A DNA stretch of 64,000 bases from Alkalimarinus sediminis (GTDB lineage Bacteria; Pseudomonadota; Gammaproteobacteria; Pseudomonadales; Oleiphilaceae). The notes beneath the pieces are model-generated. The model was not told the origin of the DNA. It ran no database searches and saw nothing but the letters and a program-made list of their open reading frames with translations. The DNA lies in assembly GCF_026427595.1 (NCBI RefSeq), contig NZ_CP101527.1, positions 3,653,001 to 3,717,000 on the forward strand, in the 5' to 3' direction. A program made the translations under genes and the position numbers. Of this stretch, positions 7,156 through 16,927 are shown piece after piece (the stretch's first letter is position 1; each line of letters opens with the position of its first letter).

Positions 7156-7971
7156 CTAGATCTTTTTTCGTGAGGCTTTAATTACCTCATAAGCGGCTTT
7201 GATTTCTCTGGTTTTTTCAGTCGCAATTTTCATCATCTCCTCCGGCAAACCTTTCGATACTAGTTTGTCAGGGTGGTGCTGACTCATAAGGCGCCTATAC
7301 GCTTTTTTAACCTCTGCGTCTGTTGAGTCGGACGTAACGCCTAATAATTGGTATGCTTCTGATATAGACTCCTTAGCAACTGGCGCTTCTCTTCCACCAC
7401 CTCGCCTAGAAAATCGTTGCTGTGCAACCACCATTGCCAGCAGCCGCTCAAACTGACCGCGGGATACACCCAAATGATCTGCTACTAGCATTAGTACTTG
7501 TTGCTCAGCAGGGTGTAGATCACCGTCTGCCAACGCGGTGGCAATTTGAATCTCCAGAAACATCTGTATCAAATTAACCCGGCGATGACACTCTCTCTTT
7601 AACTGTTCAAGTACCTCAACCAGCGGGAAGTCATCTTGCTTACCACTATTAAACAGCTCGATTGCAGTTCTACGCTGGGCTTCATCGAGCTGCATACTGT
7701 TCATCGTTTGGCGAGCTAGCTCAATCTCATCTTCTGTGACACGACCGTCCGCTTTGGCAAGGTGCCCCATAACAGAAAATGTCGCCGTAAAAAATGCGGC
7801 CTGCACTCGCTCTTGCGAGCCACCTTGCCAGGTCTGATCAGAGCTCAGAAGGTCTATACCGTTCAAGCCTTTATCGAAACCATGCCCTAAAGTAGCCCCT
7901 AGCAATCCTCCTAGCGGCCCACCTAGCATAAAGCCAAAAGCACCACCGATTACCTTGCCCCACCAACTCAT
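7156..7971 (-). CDS. djlA: DjlA-type membrane-anchored J-domain co-chaperone
   Basis: 271 residues with the DjlA plan: an N-terminal Gly-rich membrane segment (WWGKVIGGAFGFMLGGPLGGLLGATLGHGFDKG), a central TerB-like helical domain (about 55-180, with LAKADGRVTEDEIELAR and ALADGDLHPAEQQVLM), and a C-terminal J domain (about 205-271) with the HPD motif in LMSQHHPDKLVSKG. The J domain should stimulate DnaK ATPase at the inner-membrane face. E. coli DjlA is about the same length. The strong Gly-rich helix and the two Asp-Gly loops of TerB make the call secure. It is likely the first gene before the two-component pair. Confidence 0.92.
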   Translation of the reverse strand: MSWWGKVIGGAFGFMLGGPLGGLLGATLGHGFDKGLNGIDLLSSDQTWQGGSQERVQAAFFTATFSVMGHLAKADGRVTEDEIELARQTMNSMQLDEAQRRTAIELFNSGKQDDFPLVEVLEQLKRECHRRVNLIQMFLEIQIATALADGDLHPAEQQVLMLVADHLGVSRGQFERLLAMVVAQQRFSRRGGGREAPVAKESISEAYQLLGVTSDSTDAEVKKAYRRLMSQHHPDKLVSKGLPEEMMKIATEKTREIKAAYEVIKASRKKI

Positions 7972-8329
7972 TGTTTTAATCTCATGTATGCATCTCAGGT
8001 AAAACCTCTGCTAACAAACCAAGCCTCAAACGGTACTAATGTATCTCACCCCAAGGCCTTCAATAATAACCAAGGTCAGATAAGTTTAGTGTCGTGCTTT
8101 CTTAACATAACCACACTAACTTAATGTATCGCTGCTTGAGGTTGGTCTTATGGATTAACGCGATAGCCTTGTTTTAGATGCCTAAAATATAGTTATCTAG
8201 CTTAAGGGACGCGCCATCAAAGGCATAATTAATTGTTTGTAATTTGTAGGTCATATAGTCATTAAACGATAAACGCCAAGCAAAAAAAAACCGCCTACAT
8301 CGAGAGGCGGTTTTTACAAGTAGTTAACG
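7972..8329. other. 358-base intergenic region between djlA and rpoH
   Basis: Both neighbours lie on the minus strand, so this holds the djlA promoter region and the rpoH 3' end. The rpoH terminator lies at 8283-8315. I see no open frame of note and no repeat in the rest. A promoter for djlA must lie here, but I could not pick convincing -35 and -10 boxes. Confidence 0.6.
8283..8315 (-). terminator. rpoH rho-independent terminator
   Basis: CCGCCT (about 8291-8296) pairs with AGGCGG (about 8305-8310) around an eight-base loop. On the minus strand the stem is followed by an unbroken run of U from the A-run at 8282-8290. It lies 15 bases after the rpoH stop codon. Confidence 0.9.
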
Positions 8330-9184
8330 TTAACCTTCCATCAACGCTCTTACTTTTTTCATGGCGTTTTTCTCTAGCTGACGAATACGCTCCGCCGAGA
8401 CGCCATATTTGTCGGCCAAATCATGTAGCGTTGCCTTGCCTTCAGACAACCAACGCTGAGTGAGTATGTCTTGGCTTCTTTCGTCTAGCGTGCTCATCGC
8501 AGTACTTAAACGAGTATTTGAGTCCTCGGTCCAATTCTCCTGCTCAATACGCCTTGCAGGATCATGACTATGATCTTCAAGATAGTTCGCTGGTGCCTGA
8601 AAAGCAGAGTCTTCATCATCATCCATACCGCCATCAAATGCAGCATCATGAGAGCTTAACCGGCCTTCCATCTCGCGCACTACTTTCGGCTCAACACCAA
8701 GGTCTTCAGCGACAGCTTTAACCTCTTCATGGCTCAACCAAGCTAAGCGCTTTTTGGCACTTCGAAGATTAAAGAATAACTTACGCTGCGCTTTGGTGGT
8801 CGCTACTTTAACGATTCTCCAGTTACGCAGAATAAACTCATGTATTTCAGCTTTAATCCAGTGCACAGCAAAAGAGACCAAACGCACACCAAACTCAGGG
8901 TTAAAACGTTTTACAGCTTTCATCAAGCCAACGTTACCCTCTTGTATTAAATCAGCTTGAGCCAAACCGTACCCTGAATAACTCTTGGCAATGTACACCA
9001 CAAAACGAAGGTGAGACATAACCAAGTGGCGAGCGGCCTCAAGATCTTCTTCTTTATGTAAGTTTTCGGTCAGTTTACGCTCTTCTTCAACTGACAAAAC
9101 AGGAATGCTGTTAACGGCCTGCATGTACGACTCTAGGTTTCCACCTGGAGAAAGCATATCTACTGGCTGTAAGCTCGTACCCAT
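8330..9184 (-). CDS. rpoH: RNA polymerase heat-shock sigma factor, sigma-32
   Basis: 284 residues, the usual RpoH length. Region 2 is visible ([56 protein letters not shown]), followed by the RpoH-box QRKLFFNLR that marks this family and takes part in DnaK/FtsH control, and region 4 ([37 protein letters not shown]). It directs polymerase to heat-shock promoters. The ATG has a near-perfect GGAGG ribosome site. It follows ftsX by 202 bases, the arrangement seen in E. coli and Pseudomonas, and ends at the hairpin at 8283-8315. Confidence 0.97.
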   Translation of the reverse strand: MGTSLQPVDMLSPGGNLESYMQAVNSIPVLSVEEERKLTENLHKEEDLEAARHLVMSHLRFVVYIAKSYSGYGLAQADLIQEGNVGLMKAVKRFNPEFGVRLVSFAVHWIKAEIHEFILRNWRIVKVATTKAQRKLFFNLRSAKKRLAWLSHEEVKAVAEDLGVEPKVVREMEGRLSSHDAAFDGGMDDDEDSAFQAPANYLEDHSHDPARRIEQENWTEDSNTRLSTAMSTLDERSQDILTQRWLSEGKATLHDLADKYGVSAERIRQLEKNAMKKVRALMEG

Positions 9185-9386
9185 CTAAACCTCCAAAATT
9201 AACTAGACGCCGAATATATCATCTTTACTATATGACTTCTAGTGGCGCAAAAAGTTCCTTTTTGCATAAGTTAATATCTATTTTCCGCTTTATCTTTGTT
9301 ATTTAGTCTAGCGAATATTGAAGCAAACCCAATAAGTAATTCCCCTCATTCGCTTACGCTATCTGCGTTTGAGGTAAACACACTCT

Positions 9387-10493
9387 TTAGCTTGGTTCTA
9401 TAGCACCTAAATGGCGACGCACCGCGACCCAGGCACCTAACCAACCAAGTAGCATACTGGTGCTTAGCAGAAGAAGTGTAGACTCTACATTCAAGCCTGA
9501 CAAACTAAACGAGCTATAGTAGAGATGAGCAAGTTCACTAATAGGAGCATCGAGCCAGAATAGCGTCATTTGCACCAACAAAAACGCGATTAATCCGCCG
9601 CCCAAGCCATACCATAAGCCGGTATACAGAAAAGGACGTCGCACAAAACCATCAGTCGCCCCTACCAGTTTTACAACGACTATTTCATCGCGGCGATTTT
9701 CTATGGCAAGCCGGATTGTATTACCTATCACCAACAATACCGCCAGTGCCAATAACAATGCCAACGCCCACACACCTCGCTGTATTAATTCAGTCATGGT
9801 ATGAAGGCGTTGTACCCACTGAAGATCAAGTTGGGCTTTTTCAACCTGTTTAATGTCTGATAGTTGTTGCTGCAGCAAATCTGTCTGCTCAACGGTCGCT
9901 AGAGTTTTCGCCGGCTTAACGATAATGACATGAGGCAAGGGGTTTTCATCCAAATAATTGAGTACCTCACCAAAGCCAGAGAGCGATTTAAATTCATCTA
10001 GCGCAGTAGTGCGACTGATAAAGTCTGCCTGAGCAATGGTCGGCCGGGTAGATAGCTCCAAAGCAAGATTTGAAGCATCTTTATCGGCGACATCCATTTT
10101 CAAAAACAGCGTAATCTGCGCCGAGCCATCCCAACCGCTACTAAGCTGTTGCACATTAGCTAATAAAACAGATAACCCGACGGGCAGTGACAACGCTATC
10201 CCAATTACCGCCCAAGTCATTAAACTCGAAACAGGCTGTTTAATCAGTCGACGAAAACTCTCTTTTGCAATTTTACGGTGGTTTGCGATATAACTTTCAA
10301 ATGAACCCTGCTTACGACTTGTTCTAGCACCCGTCCCCTCTGGTTTTGGGGTCGGTTTTAGCTTAACCCTGCCTTTCATGTTCGACCGCGTCTTTAATGT
10401 TGCCCCACCTTTTGACGATGCTGCAGAAGCTGTACGCGACTGACCTGCGCGCATAGGGCTTGCCCCTTTGCTTTTGTTACCAGGCTCCATCAT
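9387..10493 (-). CDS. ftsX: Cell division protein FtsX
   Basis: An integral membrane partner of FtsE that links division to peptidoglycan hydrolase activation. Four membrane segments are visible: one after the basic N-terminus (LMTWAVIGIALSLPVGLSVLLA) and three C-terminal (VWALALLLALAVLLVIGNTIRL, YTGLWYGLGGGLIAFLLVQMTLF, TLLLLSTSMLLGWLGAWVAV). A periplasmic loop of about 100 residues and the conserved NRRDEIVVVKLVGATDGFVRRPFLY stretch lie between them. The frame is open up to 10571, but a GGAG site sits just upstream of two adjacent ATGs at 10493 and 10490, overlapping the end of ftsE by 14-17 bases, so I start here. The Lys/Arg/Ser-rich cytosolic N-terminus (about 80 residues) is longer than in E. 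coli. Confidence 0.93.
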   Translation of the reverse strand: MMEPGNKSKGASPMRAGQSRTASAASSKGGATLKTRSNMKGRVKLKPTPKPEGTGARTSRKQGSFESYIANHRKIAKESFRRLIKQPVSSLMTWAVIGIALSLPVGLSVLLANVQQLSSGWDGSAQITLFLKMDVADKDASNLALELSTRPTIAQADFISRTTALDEFKSLSGFGEVLNYLDENPLPHVIIVKPAKTLATVEQTDLLQQQLSDIKQVEKAQLDLQWVQRLHTMTELIQRGVWALALLLALAVLLVIGNTIRLAIENRRDEIVVVKLVGATDGFVRRPFLYTGLWYGLGGGLIAFLLVQMTLFWLDAPISELAHLYYSSFSLSGLNVESTLLLLSTSMLLGWLGAWVAVRRHLGAIEPS

Positions 10494-11217
10494 GTTCTCC
10501 AAATTCACCTGCTGATGCATCATATTCGTCAAAAGAGTCACCTTCCCCCATGAGCTCCCGAGGTGTTTCAAGCATCTCTCCTGCGCTCAACTGAAGTACT
10601 CGATGCTTGAGGTTAGCAATTAAGGCAAGATCGTGACTGGCAATTAACACGGTTACACCGACCTGGTTGAACTGCTCGAACAAATTCATAATATCTGAAG
10701 AGAGCGCCGGGTCCAGGTTGCCTGTGGGTTCATCAGCCAATAACAAGGCAGGTTTATTCACAACAGCACGTGCGATACCGATACGCTGCTGCTCTCCTCC
10801 TGAAAGCTGGATCGGGTTTAACTTCTCTTTGCTCAACAGCCCTACTTTGTCTAGAGCTGCTCGCACACGGCGGCCGATTTCTCGATGCGGCATCCCGGTA
10901 ATTTCTAAGGGTAACGCAACATTATCGTAGACAGTGCGATCAAAGAGCAGGTGGTGGTTCTGAAAAACCACACCAATATGACGTCTAAAGTAAGGTATTT
11001 GACGACGAGGGATTCTATTTACATTTTGCCCCCCCACAATCAACTGTCCATGAGTTGGTCGCTCCATTAGCATAATCAGCTTTAGAAGCGTACTCTTTCC
11101 AGCTCCTGAGTGCCCTGTCAGAAAGGCCATATCTCCACGTTTCAAGTGGAAACTGACCTGAGATAAGGCTTCATGCCCACCTTCATAGCGCTTACTAATA
11201 TTATCAAACTTAATCAT
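10477..11217 (-). CDS. ftsE: Cell division ATP-binding protein FtsE
   Basis: 246 residues. An ABC ATPase with Walker [10 protein letters not shown] at about 35-43, Q loop in FQNHHLL, signature LSGGEQQR, Walker [13 protein letters not shown] and switch His in [31 protein letters not shown] at the start and [16 protein letters not shown] are FtsE-like. Binds FtsX and couples ATP hydrolysis to amidase activation at the septum. The C-terminal tail of about 25 residues ([16 protein letters not shown]) is acidic and not needed for the ATPase fold. It lies between ftsY (16 bases upstream) and ftsX (overlapping). Confidence 0.97.
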   Translation of the reverse strand: MIKFDNISKRYEGGHEALSQVSFHLKRGDMAFLTGHSGAGKSTLLKLIMLMERPTHGQLIVGGQNVNRIPRRQIPYFRRHIGVVFQNHHLLFDRTVYDNVALPLEITGMPHREIGRRVRAALDKVGLLSKEKLNPIQLSGGEQQRIGIARAVVNKPALLLADEPTGNLDPALSSDIMNLFEQFNQVGVTVLIASHDLALIANLKHRVLQLSAGEMLETPRELMGEGDSFDEYDASAGEFGEHDGAW

Positions 11218-11233
11218 CGGCAGGCTTAATCAA

Positions 11234-12415
11234 CTACTTTTCAAATAGAGCTTTTACAAACTCTTCAGAATCAAATGGACGCAAATCATCTATCTGCTCT
11301 CCAACACCAATAAACCGTATAGGCAACCCTAACTGTTTGCCAATGGCGAAAATAATGCCGCCTTTTGCAGTGCCATCCAACTTCGTTAATGTAATCCCGG
11401 ATACACCTACAATCTGTTTAAATAACTGTGCTTGACTCAGCGCATTCTGCCCCGTGCCCGCATCTAACACTAGCATGACCTCATGGGGTGCAGAGCCATC
11501 TAGTTTTTGCATGACCCTAACAACCTTTTCCAACTCAGCCATTAAGTTGTCTTTATTTTGCAAACGCCCTGCAGTATCTGCAATTACAACATCTACTCCT
11601 TTGGCTTGAGCAGACTGCACTGCATCAAAGATCACCGATGCACTGTCTGCTCCAGTATGCTGTGCCACAACAGGGACACTATTTCGCTCGCCCCAAACCT
11701 GCAGCTGTTCTACCGCAGCGGCACGGAAAGTATCACCAGCAGCCAACATAACCGACTTACCTTCCTGCTGAAAACGCTTCGCTAGCTTACCAATAGTTGT
11801 CGTTTTACCGACGCCATTCACACCAACCATCAAAATAACAAATGGCTGACCGTTATTTTCAACCGATAAAGGCTCACTGCTATTTTCCAAGAGTGCGGTT
11901 AGCTCCTGCTGAAGTATCTCATTTAAAGCAGCAGGATCTGATAACTGGTTTCGTTCAACCTTTTCAGTCAGTGCCGTTATAATTTGTGTGGTTGCCTCGA
12001 CCCCAACATCTGCAGATAGTAGTAGCGTTTCTATCTCTTCCAGTAGGTCATCATCAATGGTTTTCTGCCCCAAAAACAGGCTTGCCATCCCCCCCGAAAG
12101 CGTTGATCGAGTTCTACTTAACCCCGCTTTTATGCGAGAGAAAAAATTAACCGGCTCATCAGCCGATACCAATTCTTCCGTAGGCTCTACCTTTGCAACC
12201 TCTGAAACGACTACAGCAGGCGTCTCTTTGACAGTTTCATCGTCTTTAACATCCGCAGACTCTGCTACTTTCTTTACCCCAGACGCAACAGGCTCTGGGC
12301 GCTGCTCTACCTTTTTGGGTGTAGGGCGACGACTTTTAAGTGTGTAGAAATCAATAAACCAACTTAAAACCAGAGCAGCCAACACCGCTAATGCAATAAA
12401 ATTTGCCGTATCCAT
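11234..12415 (-). CDS. ftsY: Signal recognition particle receptor FtsY
   Basis: About 393 residues. It begins with a membrane-anchoring hydrophobic segment (NFIALAVLAALVLSWFIDF), then a Glu/Val/Pro/Lys-rich acidic A domain to about residue 90, then the NG GTPase domain. Motifs are P-loop GVNGVGKTTT near 200-209, GDTFRAAAVEQL, DTAGR, and TKLDGTAKGG, with the closing FIGVGEQIDDLRPFD. It receives ribosome-nascent-chain-SRP complexes at the inner membrane. The frame is open from a GTG at 12421, and I take the ATG two codons later. First gene of the ftsY-ftsE-ftsX operon. Confidence 0.97.
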   Translation of the reverse strand: MDTANFIALAVLAALVLSWFIDFYTLKSRRPTPKKVEQRPEPVASGVKKVAESADVKDDETVKETPAVVVSEVAKVEPTEELVSADEPVNFFSRIKAGLSRTRSTLSGGMASLFLGQKTIDDDLLEEIETLLLSADVGVEATTQIITALTEKVERNQLSDPAALNEILQQELTALLENSSEPLSVENNGQPFVILMVGVNGVGKTTTIGKLAKRFQQEGKSVMLAAGDTFRAAAVEQLQVWGERNSVPVVAQHTGADSASVIFDAVQSAQAKGVDVVIADTAGRLQNKDNLMAELEKVVRVMQKLDGSAPHEVMLVLDAGTGQNALSQAQLFKQIVGVSGITLTKLDGTAKGGIIFAIGKQLGLPIRFIGVGEQIDDLRPFDSEEFVKALFEK

Positions 12416-12692
12416 ATTCACTCAACTACCATTATTCGCTTATATTTAACTCATATTAATAAGATTGTGCTCAGCTTACCCTTTCGCTAACCACTAAACT
12501 AGTGCAGATCCAACTAGCAAGAGCATCTATTGCTCATTTTAAAAGGTTACAGAGCCGCCTATTCTATTATTGATTTGTAACCAGACCAAATCCCTTTTAA
12601 CATGCACCTCTTATTCACCCTCTATATAATGCGCGATAGGCTACTTAGTCTAAGCCCATTAAGCATTACTTAAAACGATCAGTCGACACAAT

Positions 12693-13304
12693 ATGGCCAG
12701 CCGAAAACCTCAACAACGTAACCCCAAGCAGCGCAAAGGCAGCGAAACAACCGGCACCCTCAGAGTAATTGGGGGGCAGTGGAGAAGTCGACGTCTTTCG
12801 TTCTCGGCTGTTGAAGGTCTACGCCCGACTACCGACAGGGTAAGGGAGACACTTTTTAACTGGGTTGCTCCGGTCATCACTGGTGCTCGCTGTCTTGACC
12901 TGTTTACCGGGAGTGGAGCTCTCGGCCTCGAAGCACTCTCCAGAGAGGCTGGCTCAGTCACATTTATTGACCAATCTTCGATTGCTACCCGCTCATTAAA
13001 ACAAAACCTTCAATTGCTCAATGCAACCAATGCCACCGTCATCAATACTGACGCCGTTAAATGGCTTAAAACTGAAACGCCAGAATCACCTTTTAATATT
13101 GTATTTATCGACCCGCCCTTTCGCTGCGGTTTAGTTTACGAGTGCGTCGAGCAACTACAGTCGAGACCACTCTTAACCTCAGGCGCTTATATTTACATTG
13201 AGATCGAAAAAGAAGCGATGCGCCCCAACGTCCCGCCCAACTGGCAACTGCACCGAGAAAAAGAGGCAGGGCAAGTTCGTTACATGCTATTTATTAGCGA
13301 TTAA
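12693..13304 (+). CDS. rsmD: 16S rRNA (guanine(966)-N2)-methyltransferase
   Basis: 203 residues with the RsmD signature: GTLRVIGGQWRSRRLSF, the LRPTTDRVRETLFNW motif near 50, SAM-binding CLDLFTGSGALGLEALSR, and the catalytic NIVFIDPPF (DPPF). It modifies G966 of 16S rRNA during 30S assembly. Divergent from ftsY, a common arrangement in gammaproteobacteria. The last codons overlap the stop of the convergent hydantoinase-type gene by four bases. Confidence 0.96.
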   Translation: MASRKPQQRNPKQRKGSETTGTLRVIGGQWRSRRLSFSAVEGLRPTTDRVRETLFNWVAPVITGARCLDLFTGSGALGLEALSREAGSVTFIDQSSIATRSLKQNLQLLNATNATVINTDAVKWLKTETPESPFNIVFIDPPFRCGLVYECVEQLQSRPLLTSGAYIYIEIEKEAMRPNVPPNWQLHREKEAGQVRYMLFISD

Positions 13305-15304
13305 TCCAAGCCGAGACAACTTTGGCCATCAACTCTATCTAACAATAAGTTCCCATAAGTGTCACAGACCACTTGCCAGCCTCGCTCAACCATTGTGGTG
13401 GAAACTTTTTCTGCGATAAGTAGAGGCCCAACAAGCGCCTTACCTACCACAAGAGCTTCTCTCTGATAAACCGGCACTGGCTGCTCATACCCCTCAATGG
13501 ATACCGAATCAAAAGCTTCGCCGGAGCCATTACTGCTGGCACGCATATTAAATTGTTGCCCTGGTGAGGTTACCGAGACTCGCAGATTCACCATTTCAAC
13601 TTGACGCGCCATTCTATGACCATATCGAGCGTTGTGCTGAGCGTGAAATACCTCTTCAAGTAAAGCGGGTGAGTTCCAATCAAGGTTTAAGGTAAAACTC
13701 TGACCAAGATAACGTAAGTCAACCGAGCACTTCACCTCTATATTTTCAGGTGCGACGCCCTCTTGCTCTAACTCCGCCCGCCCTTTCGTGGCCATCTCTT
13801 CAAACGAGCCTAGCAGTATAGCCTCGTCAACGTCACTTAATAGCTTAATATGTGTATGAGATAACTGCCGTTCGTGAGGAGCGACTAACATGCCAAAAGC
13901 AGAAAGAACACCACCATGAACTGGCACTATCGCCTTTTTCATCGACATGGCGTCTGCTAACGCACAAACATGAAGACCGCCCGCACCACCAAAACAGCAC
14001 AAACGAAATTGCGTTGGATCATAACCACGCTGAATAGATATAGCTCTTAGCGCTCGGTTCATATGCTCATTGGCGACACTAATAATCCCTAGAGCCGTTT
14101 GTTTAACGGTAAAACCCATCTCTTCTGCTAACGGTGCTACTGCCTTTTCAGCCGCACCAACATCAAGCGACATGCTGCCACCCAAAAACGCCTCAGATCT
14201 CAACTTTCCAAGTAGCAAGTTGGCGTCTGTCACCGTTGGCCTTGTTCCTCCCTGGCCATAACAAGCAGGGCCTGGCGCGGCACCTGCAGATTCCGGCCCT
14301 ACCTGCAACATACCTCCGCCATCAATCCAACCAAGAGAGCCTCCGCCAGCTCCGATGGTATGCATATCAACCATCGGAACAGCCACAGGCCAATGACCTA
14401 TTCGGCCTTCATTGGTTAACCGAATATCACCATCTATCAATGCAACATCCGTCGATGTCCCTCCCATATCAAAGGTAATAAAGCGAGATTCACCAATCAT
14501 TTCACCTATAAATTGAGTCGCCGCCAAGCCACCCGCAGGCCCAGACAGCAATAGGTTAACCGTTCGTTTAGAAGCCTGAGCGACCTCGATAGTCCCCCCT
14601 GATGATTGCATCATTGACACCGAACAACCATTAAGTTCAGACACCAATTGTCCGAGATAGTGGTCAACCTTCGGTCCAAGCCAAGCATTCAACCAAGTAG
14701 CAATTCCTCGCTCATACTCTTTATACTCTGGCAGCACAAACGATGAACGTGAGACAAAAAATGAGTCTGCCAATTCAGCCTCTATACGCTTTTCATGATC
14801 ATCATCTAAAAAGGAGAATAGTAAATTAATGGCTACCGCCTCAGGCTTGAGAGCCTTTATATCACTCACTAATTGTTGAATATCGTGATCTTCAAGTGGT
14901 TTAATTTCCTTGCCTTCAAAGTCTAACCGGCAATCTACTTCCAAGCATAATGACTCAGGCACAGGAGGCTCTACTGACTCTGGCGTCAGGTTATAGAGCT
15001 GAGCTCTATTTTGACGTGCCAGAGTTAGCACATCTTTTAAACCTTTATTGGCAATATAAACGGTCTTTACACCTTTTCTTTCAAGCGCAGCATTCGTCGC
15101 GACCGTACTACCATGAACAATCACCAAACGCCCTTTTGAGGCCTCTTCTGATAATCCTAGCTCATCAATACCTTGCATAATGGCTCGGGACGGGTCATCA
15201 GGTGTAGATAAAACTTTGTGGATTGAGATTGCTTCGCCACTTAACAGCACAAAGTCAGTAAACGTGCCACCGGTATCAATCCCCATATAATGATAGTTTT
15301 TCAA
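13301..15304 (-). CDS. Hydantoinase/oxoprolinase family protein, HyuA type
   Basis: 667 residues, matching the HyuA (hydantoinase A) architecture: an N-terminal ATPase-like domain opening with MGIDTGGTFTDFVLLSG, then the Hydantoinase_A core with FDMGGTSTDVALIDG, VDMHTIGAGGGSLGWIDGGG, GPESAGAAPGPACYGQGG and CCFGGAGGLHVCALADAM, and a C-terminal domain. Relatives catalyse ATP-dependent opening of 5-oxoproline, hydantoins or acetophenone carboxylate, normally with a HyuB-type partner. No HyuB gene lies next to it here. The substrate cannot be told from sequence. The likely start is TTG with AGGGGA five bases upstream. An ATG six codons later is the alternative. Confidence 0.9.
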   Translation of the reverse strand: MKNYHYMGIDTGGTFTDFVLLSGEAISIHKVLSTPDDPSRAIMQGIDELGLSEEASKGRLVIVHGSTVATNAALERKGVKTVYIANKGLKDVLTLARQNRAQLYNLTPESVEPPVPESLCLEVDCRLDFEGKEIKPLEDHDIQQLVSDIKALKPEAVAINLLFSFLDDDHEKRIEAELADSFFVSRSSFVLPEYKEYERGIATWLNAWLGPKVDHYLGQLVSELNGCSVSMMQSSGGTIEVAQASKRTVNLLLSGPAGGLAATQFIGEMIGESRFITFDMGGTSTDVALIDGDIRLTNEGRIGHWPVAVPMVDMHTIGAGGGSLGWIDGGGMLQVGPESAGAAPGPACYGQGGTRPTVTDANLLLGKLRSEAFLGGSMSLDVGAAEKAVAPLAEEMGFTVKQTALGIISVANEHMNRALRAISIQRGYDPTQFRLCCFGGAGGLHVCALADAMSMKKAIVPVHGGVLSAFGMLVAPHERQLSHTHIKLLSDVDEAILLGSFEEMATKGRAELEQEGVAPENIEVKCSVDLRYLGQSFTLNLDWNSPALLEEVFHAQHNARYGHRMARQVEMVNLRVSVTSPGQQFNMRASSNGSGEAFDSVSIEGYEQPVPVYQREALVVGKALVGPLLIAEKVSTTMVERGWQVVCDTYGNLLLDRVDGQSCLGLD

Positions 15305-15474
15305 AGATTCCCCTCATCTAATGTAAGCGCTGGCCAGGTCATTCAAATCGCAATTATACGTGAGCAAGGTTCCGTTGTATTATGGAAGGCAAATAAATTC
15401 AACAGACAACCGAGTAGTAGCTGAAGAATAGACAACATTCACAGCACGCTCTAGACTACCAGAAAGGTCATACC

Positions 15475-16284
15475 TTGCCAGAACTACCAGAAGTTGAAAC
15501 CACCCGAAGGGGAATACAGCCATATGTTGAACACAAACATATTCATAGCGTCACAATAAGAGAGCGCAGACTACGTTGGCCTGTTTCTGATACGCTAACC
15601 TCACTCTCCATGGCTCGGGTCAATAAACTAGAGCGTCGAGCAAAATATCTGATACTGTATCTGCCCGATGGGTTTATCATCATTCACCTTGGTATGTCGG
15701 GGAGTTTAAGGGTTGTCGATAGCAGCGCACCCATCGGTAAACATGACCATATTGACCTGCTTATGGATGACGGGAAAATTGTCAGATACAACGACCCTAG
15801 GCGGTTTGGTTCAGTATTATGGGTTGATGACTGGGAGAACCATCCGCTGTTTACCAAACTAGGGCCCGAACCTCTAGATGAGGCTTTTGATGCAGATTAT
15901 CTATATCAACAAGCAAAAGAAAAAAAAGCGCCTATAAAACAGTTTATTATGGACAACAAAAATGTCGTCGGTGTGGGTAATATTTATGCTAGCGAAGCAC
16001 TATTTCTAAGTGGCATTCACCCTAAGCGACCGGCAGGAAGTATATCCAAGAAGCGCATCACACAGCTCGTGGCGCATATTAAAAAGACGCTCACAGCCGC
16101 CATTACTCAAGGGGGCACCACGCTAAGAGATTTTGTTGGAGGAGATGGCAAACCAGGCTACTTTCAACAGCAGTTAAACGTATATGGCAGAGGCGGCGAG
16201 CCTTGTACAGCATGTCAAACGCGCTTAAAAGAGATTAAACTTGGGCAAAGGGCAAGTGTTTATTGTCCAAAGTGTCAGCATTGA
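15475..16284 (+). CDS. mutM: Formamidopyrimidine-DNA glycosylase (Fpg/MutM)
   Basis: 269 residues. A bifunctional base-excision repair enzyme that removes 8-oxoguanine and formamidopyrimidines and cleaves the abasic site. MPELPEVETTRRGI places the catalytic Pro2 and Glu3. The lysine loop (LERRAKYLILYLPDG), the helix-two-turn-helix (DNKNVVGVGNIYASEALF) and a C-terminal zinc finger with four cysteines (CTACQTR...VYCPKCQ) are intact. Because Pro2 must become the N-terminus, the start is fixed at the codon before it, which is TTG, not ATG. An AAAGGT ribosome site lies upstream. Divergent from the hydantoinase gene. Confidence 0.97.
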   Translation: MPELPEVETTRRGIQPYVEHKHIHSVTIRERRLRWPVSDTLTSLSMARVNKLERRAKYLILYLPDGFIIIHLGMSGSLRVVDSSAPIGKHDHIDLLMDDGKIVRYNDPRRFGSVLWVDDWENHPLFTKLGPEPLDEAFDADYLYQQAKEKKAPIKQFIMDNKNVVGVGNIYASEALFLSGIHPKRPAGSISKKRITQLVAHIKKTLTAAITQGGTTLRDFVGGDGKPGYFQQQLNVYGRGGEPCTACQTRLKEIKLGQRASVYCPKCQH

Positions 16285-16482
16285 TACATTAAAATAGCGA
16301 TAAAAATGATGTGCCGCGTTAAGTTATGTAACATATTTGGCAGATTCGTAAAAATCGCCCTAAAAACAGCCAATAACAGGGCAAATCTAAACTATTTTTT
16401 TAGACACTTTGAATATACCTGTTATAGTTAAGAGAATTATATTTTTAAACTGCGTTCAACCTTATCTCTGGGAGAAGTATTG

Positions 16483-16818
16483 ATGCGATCCAAATTCCTA
16501 AGCACTCTTTTTGCTATCGTAGCGACATTAAGCCTGACTCTACCAGCCGTCAGCTCAGCAAATGCAATTCAAGAAACGCCTTCAGCATTGGCTATGACAG
16601 GCGACGCACTCGTCGCAAGACCTGTATTGTTAGCTATAACTGCTGTCAGCTCTGTTGTATATCTGGTATCACTACCCTTTTCAGCTCTTGGTGGAAATGC
16701 AGGTGAAGCAGCTGACGTAATGGTTATAGGCCCAGCAAAAGCAACCTTCGTACGCTGCTTAGGTTGTACCATGAGCGGCCGTAAGCTTGAGAAAGTAACT
16801 GAGCAAGAAGCAAGCTAA
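16483..16818 (+). CDS. Hypothetical small exported or membrane protein
   Basis: About 111 residues, starting at an ATG with GGAGAAG five bases upstream. The TTG one codon earlier is not needed. An N-terminal signal peptide (FLSTLFAIVATLSLTLPAVSSANA) is followed by a mostly hydrophobic second helix (RPVLLAITAVSSVVYLVSLPFSALGGN), a short linker, and a conserved-looking ATFVRCLGCTMSGRK motif with a CxxC pair near the C-terminus. Proteins of this size and pattern occur in many pseudomonads, sometimes mislabelled as transporters. The CxxC pair could bind metal or form a disulfide. I do not know the function. Confidence 0.75.
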   Translation: MRSKFLSTLFAIVATLSLTLPAVSSANAIQETPSALAMTGDALVARPVLLAITAVSSVVYLVSLPFSALGGNAGEAADVMVIGPAKATFVRCLGCTMSGRKLEKVTEQEAS

Positions 16819-16860
16819 TTATCTCTGCTGCAATACTCTCAAAGCGCTAAAGAGCAATAC

Positions 16861-16887
16861 AGATGAGCACATTCAGAGTGCTCATCT
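16861..16887. terminator. 10-bp stem-loop between convergent genes, no T-run
   Basis: AGATGAGCAC (16861-16870) pairs perfectly with GTGCTCATCT (16878-16887) around a seven-base loop. It lies between the convergent small exported protein gene and cysQ, so a terminator role is likely, but there is no U-tract on either strand. Confidence 0.5.
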
Positions 16888-16927
16888 AGTCAAACATCTG
16901 ACCTTGTTACCTGCAACACCGTTTATC

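Noticed and set aside
8754-8960. Short plus-strand frame in rpoH
   Set aside because: Antisense to a well-supported gene, with no ribosome site or family match.
12601-12640. TATAAT at 12625 as the rsmD promoter
   Set aside because: No credible -35 box at 16-18 bases upstream, so I did not list it as a feature.
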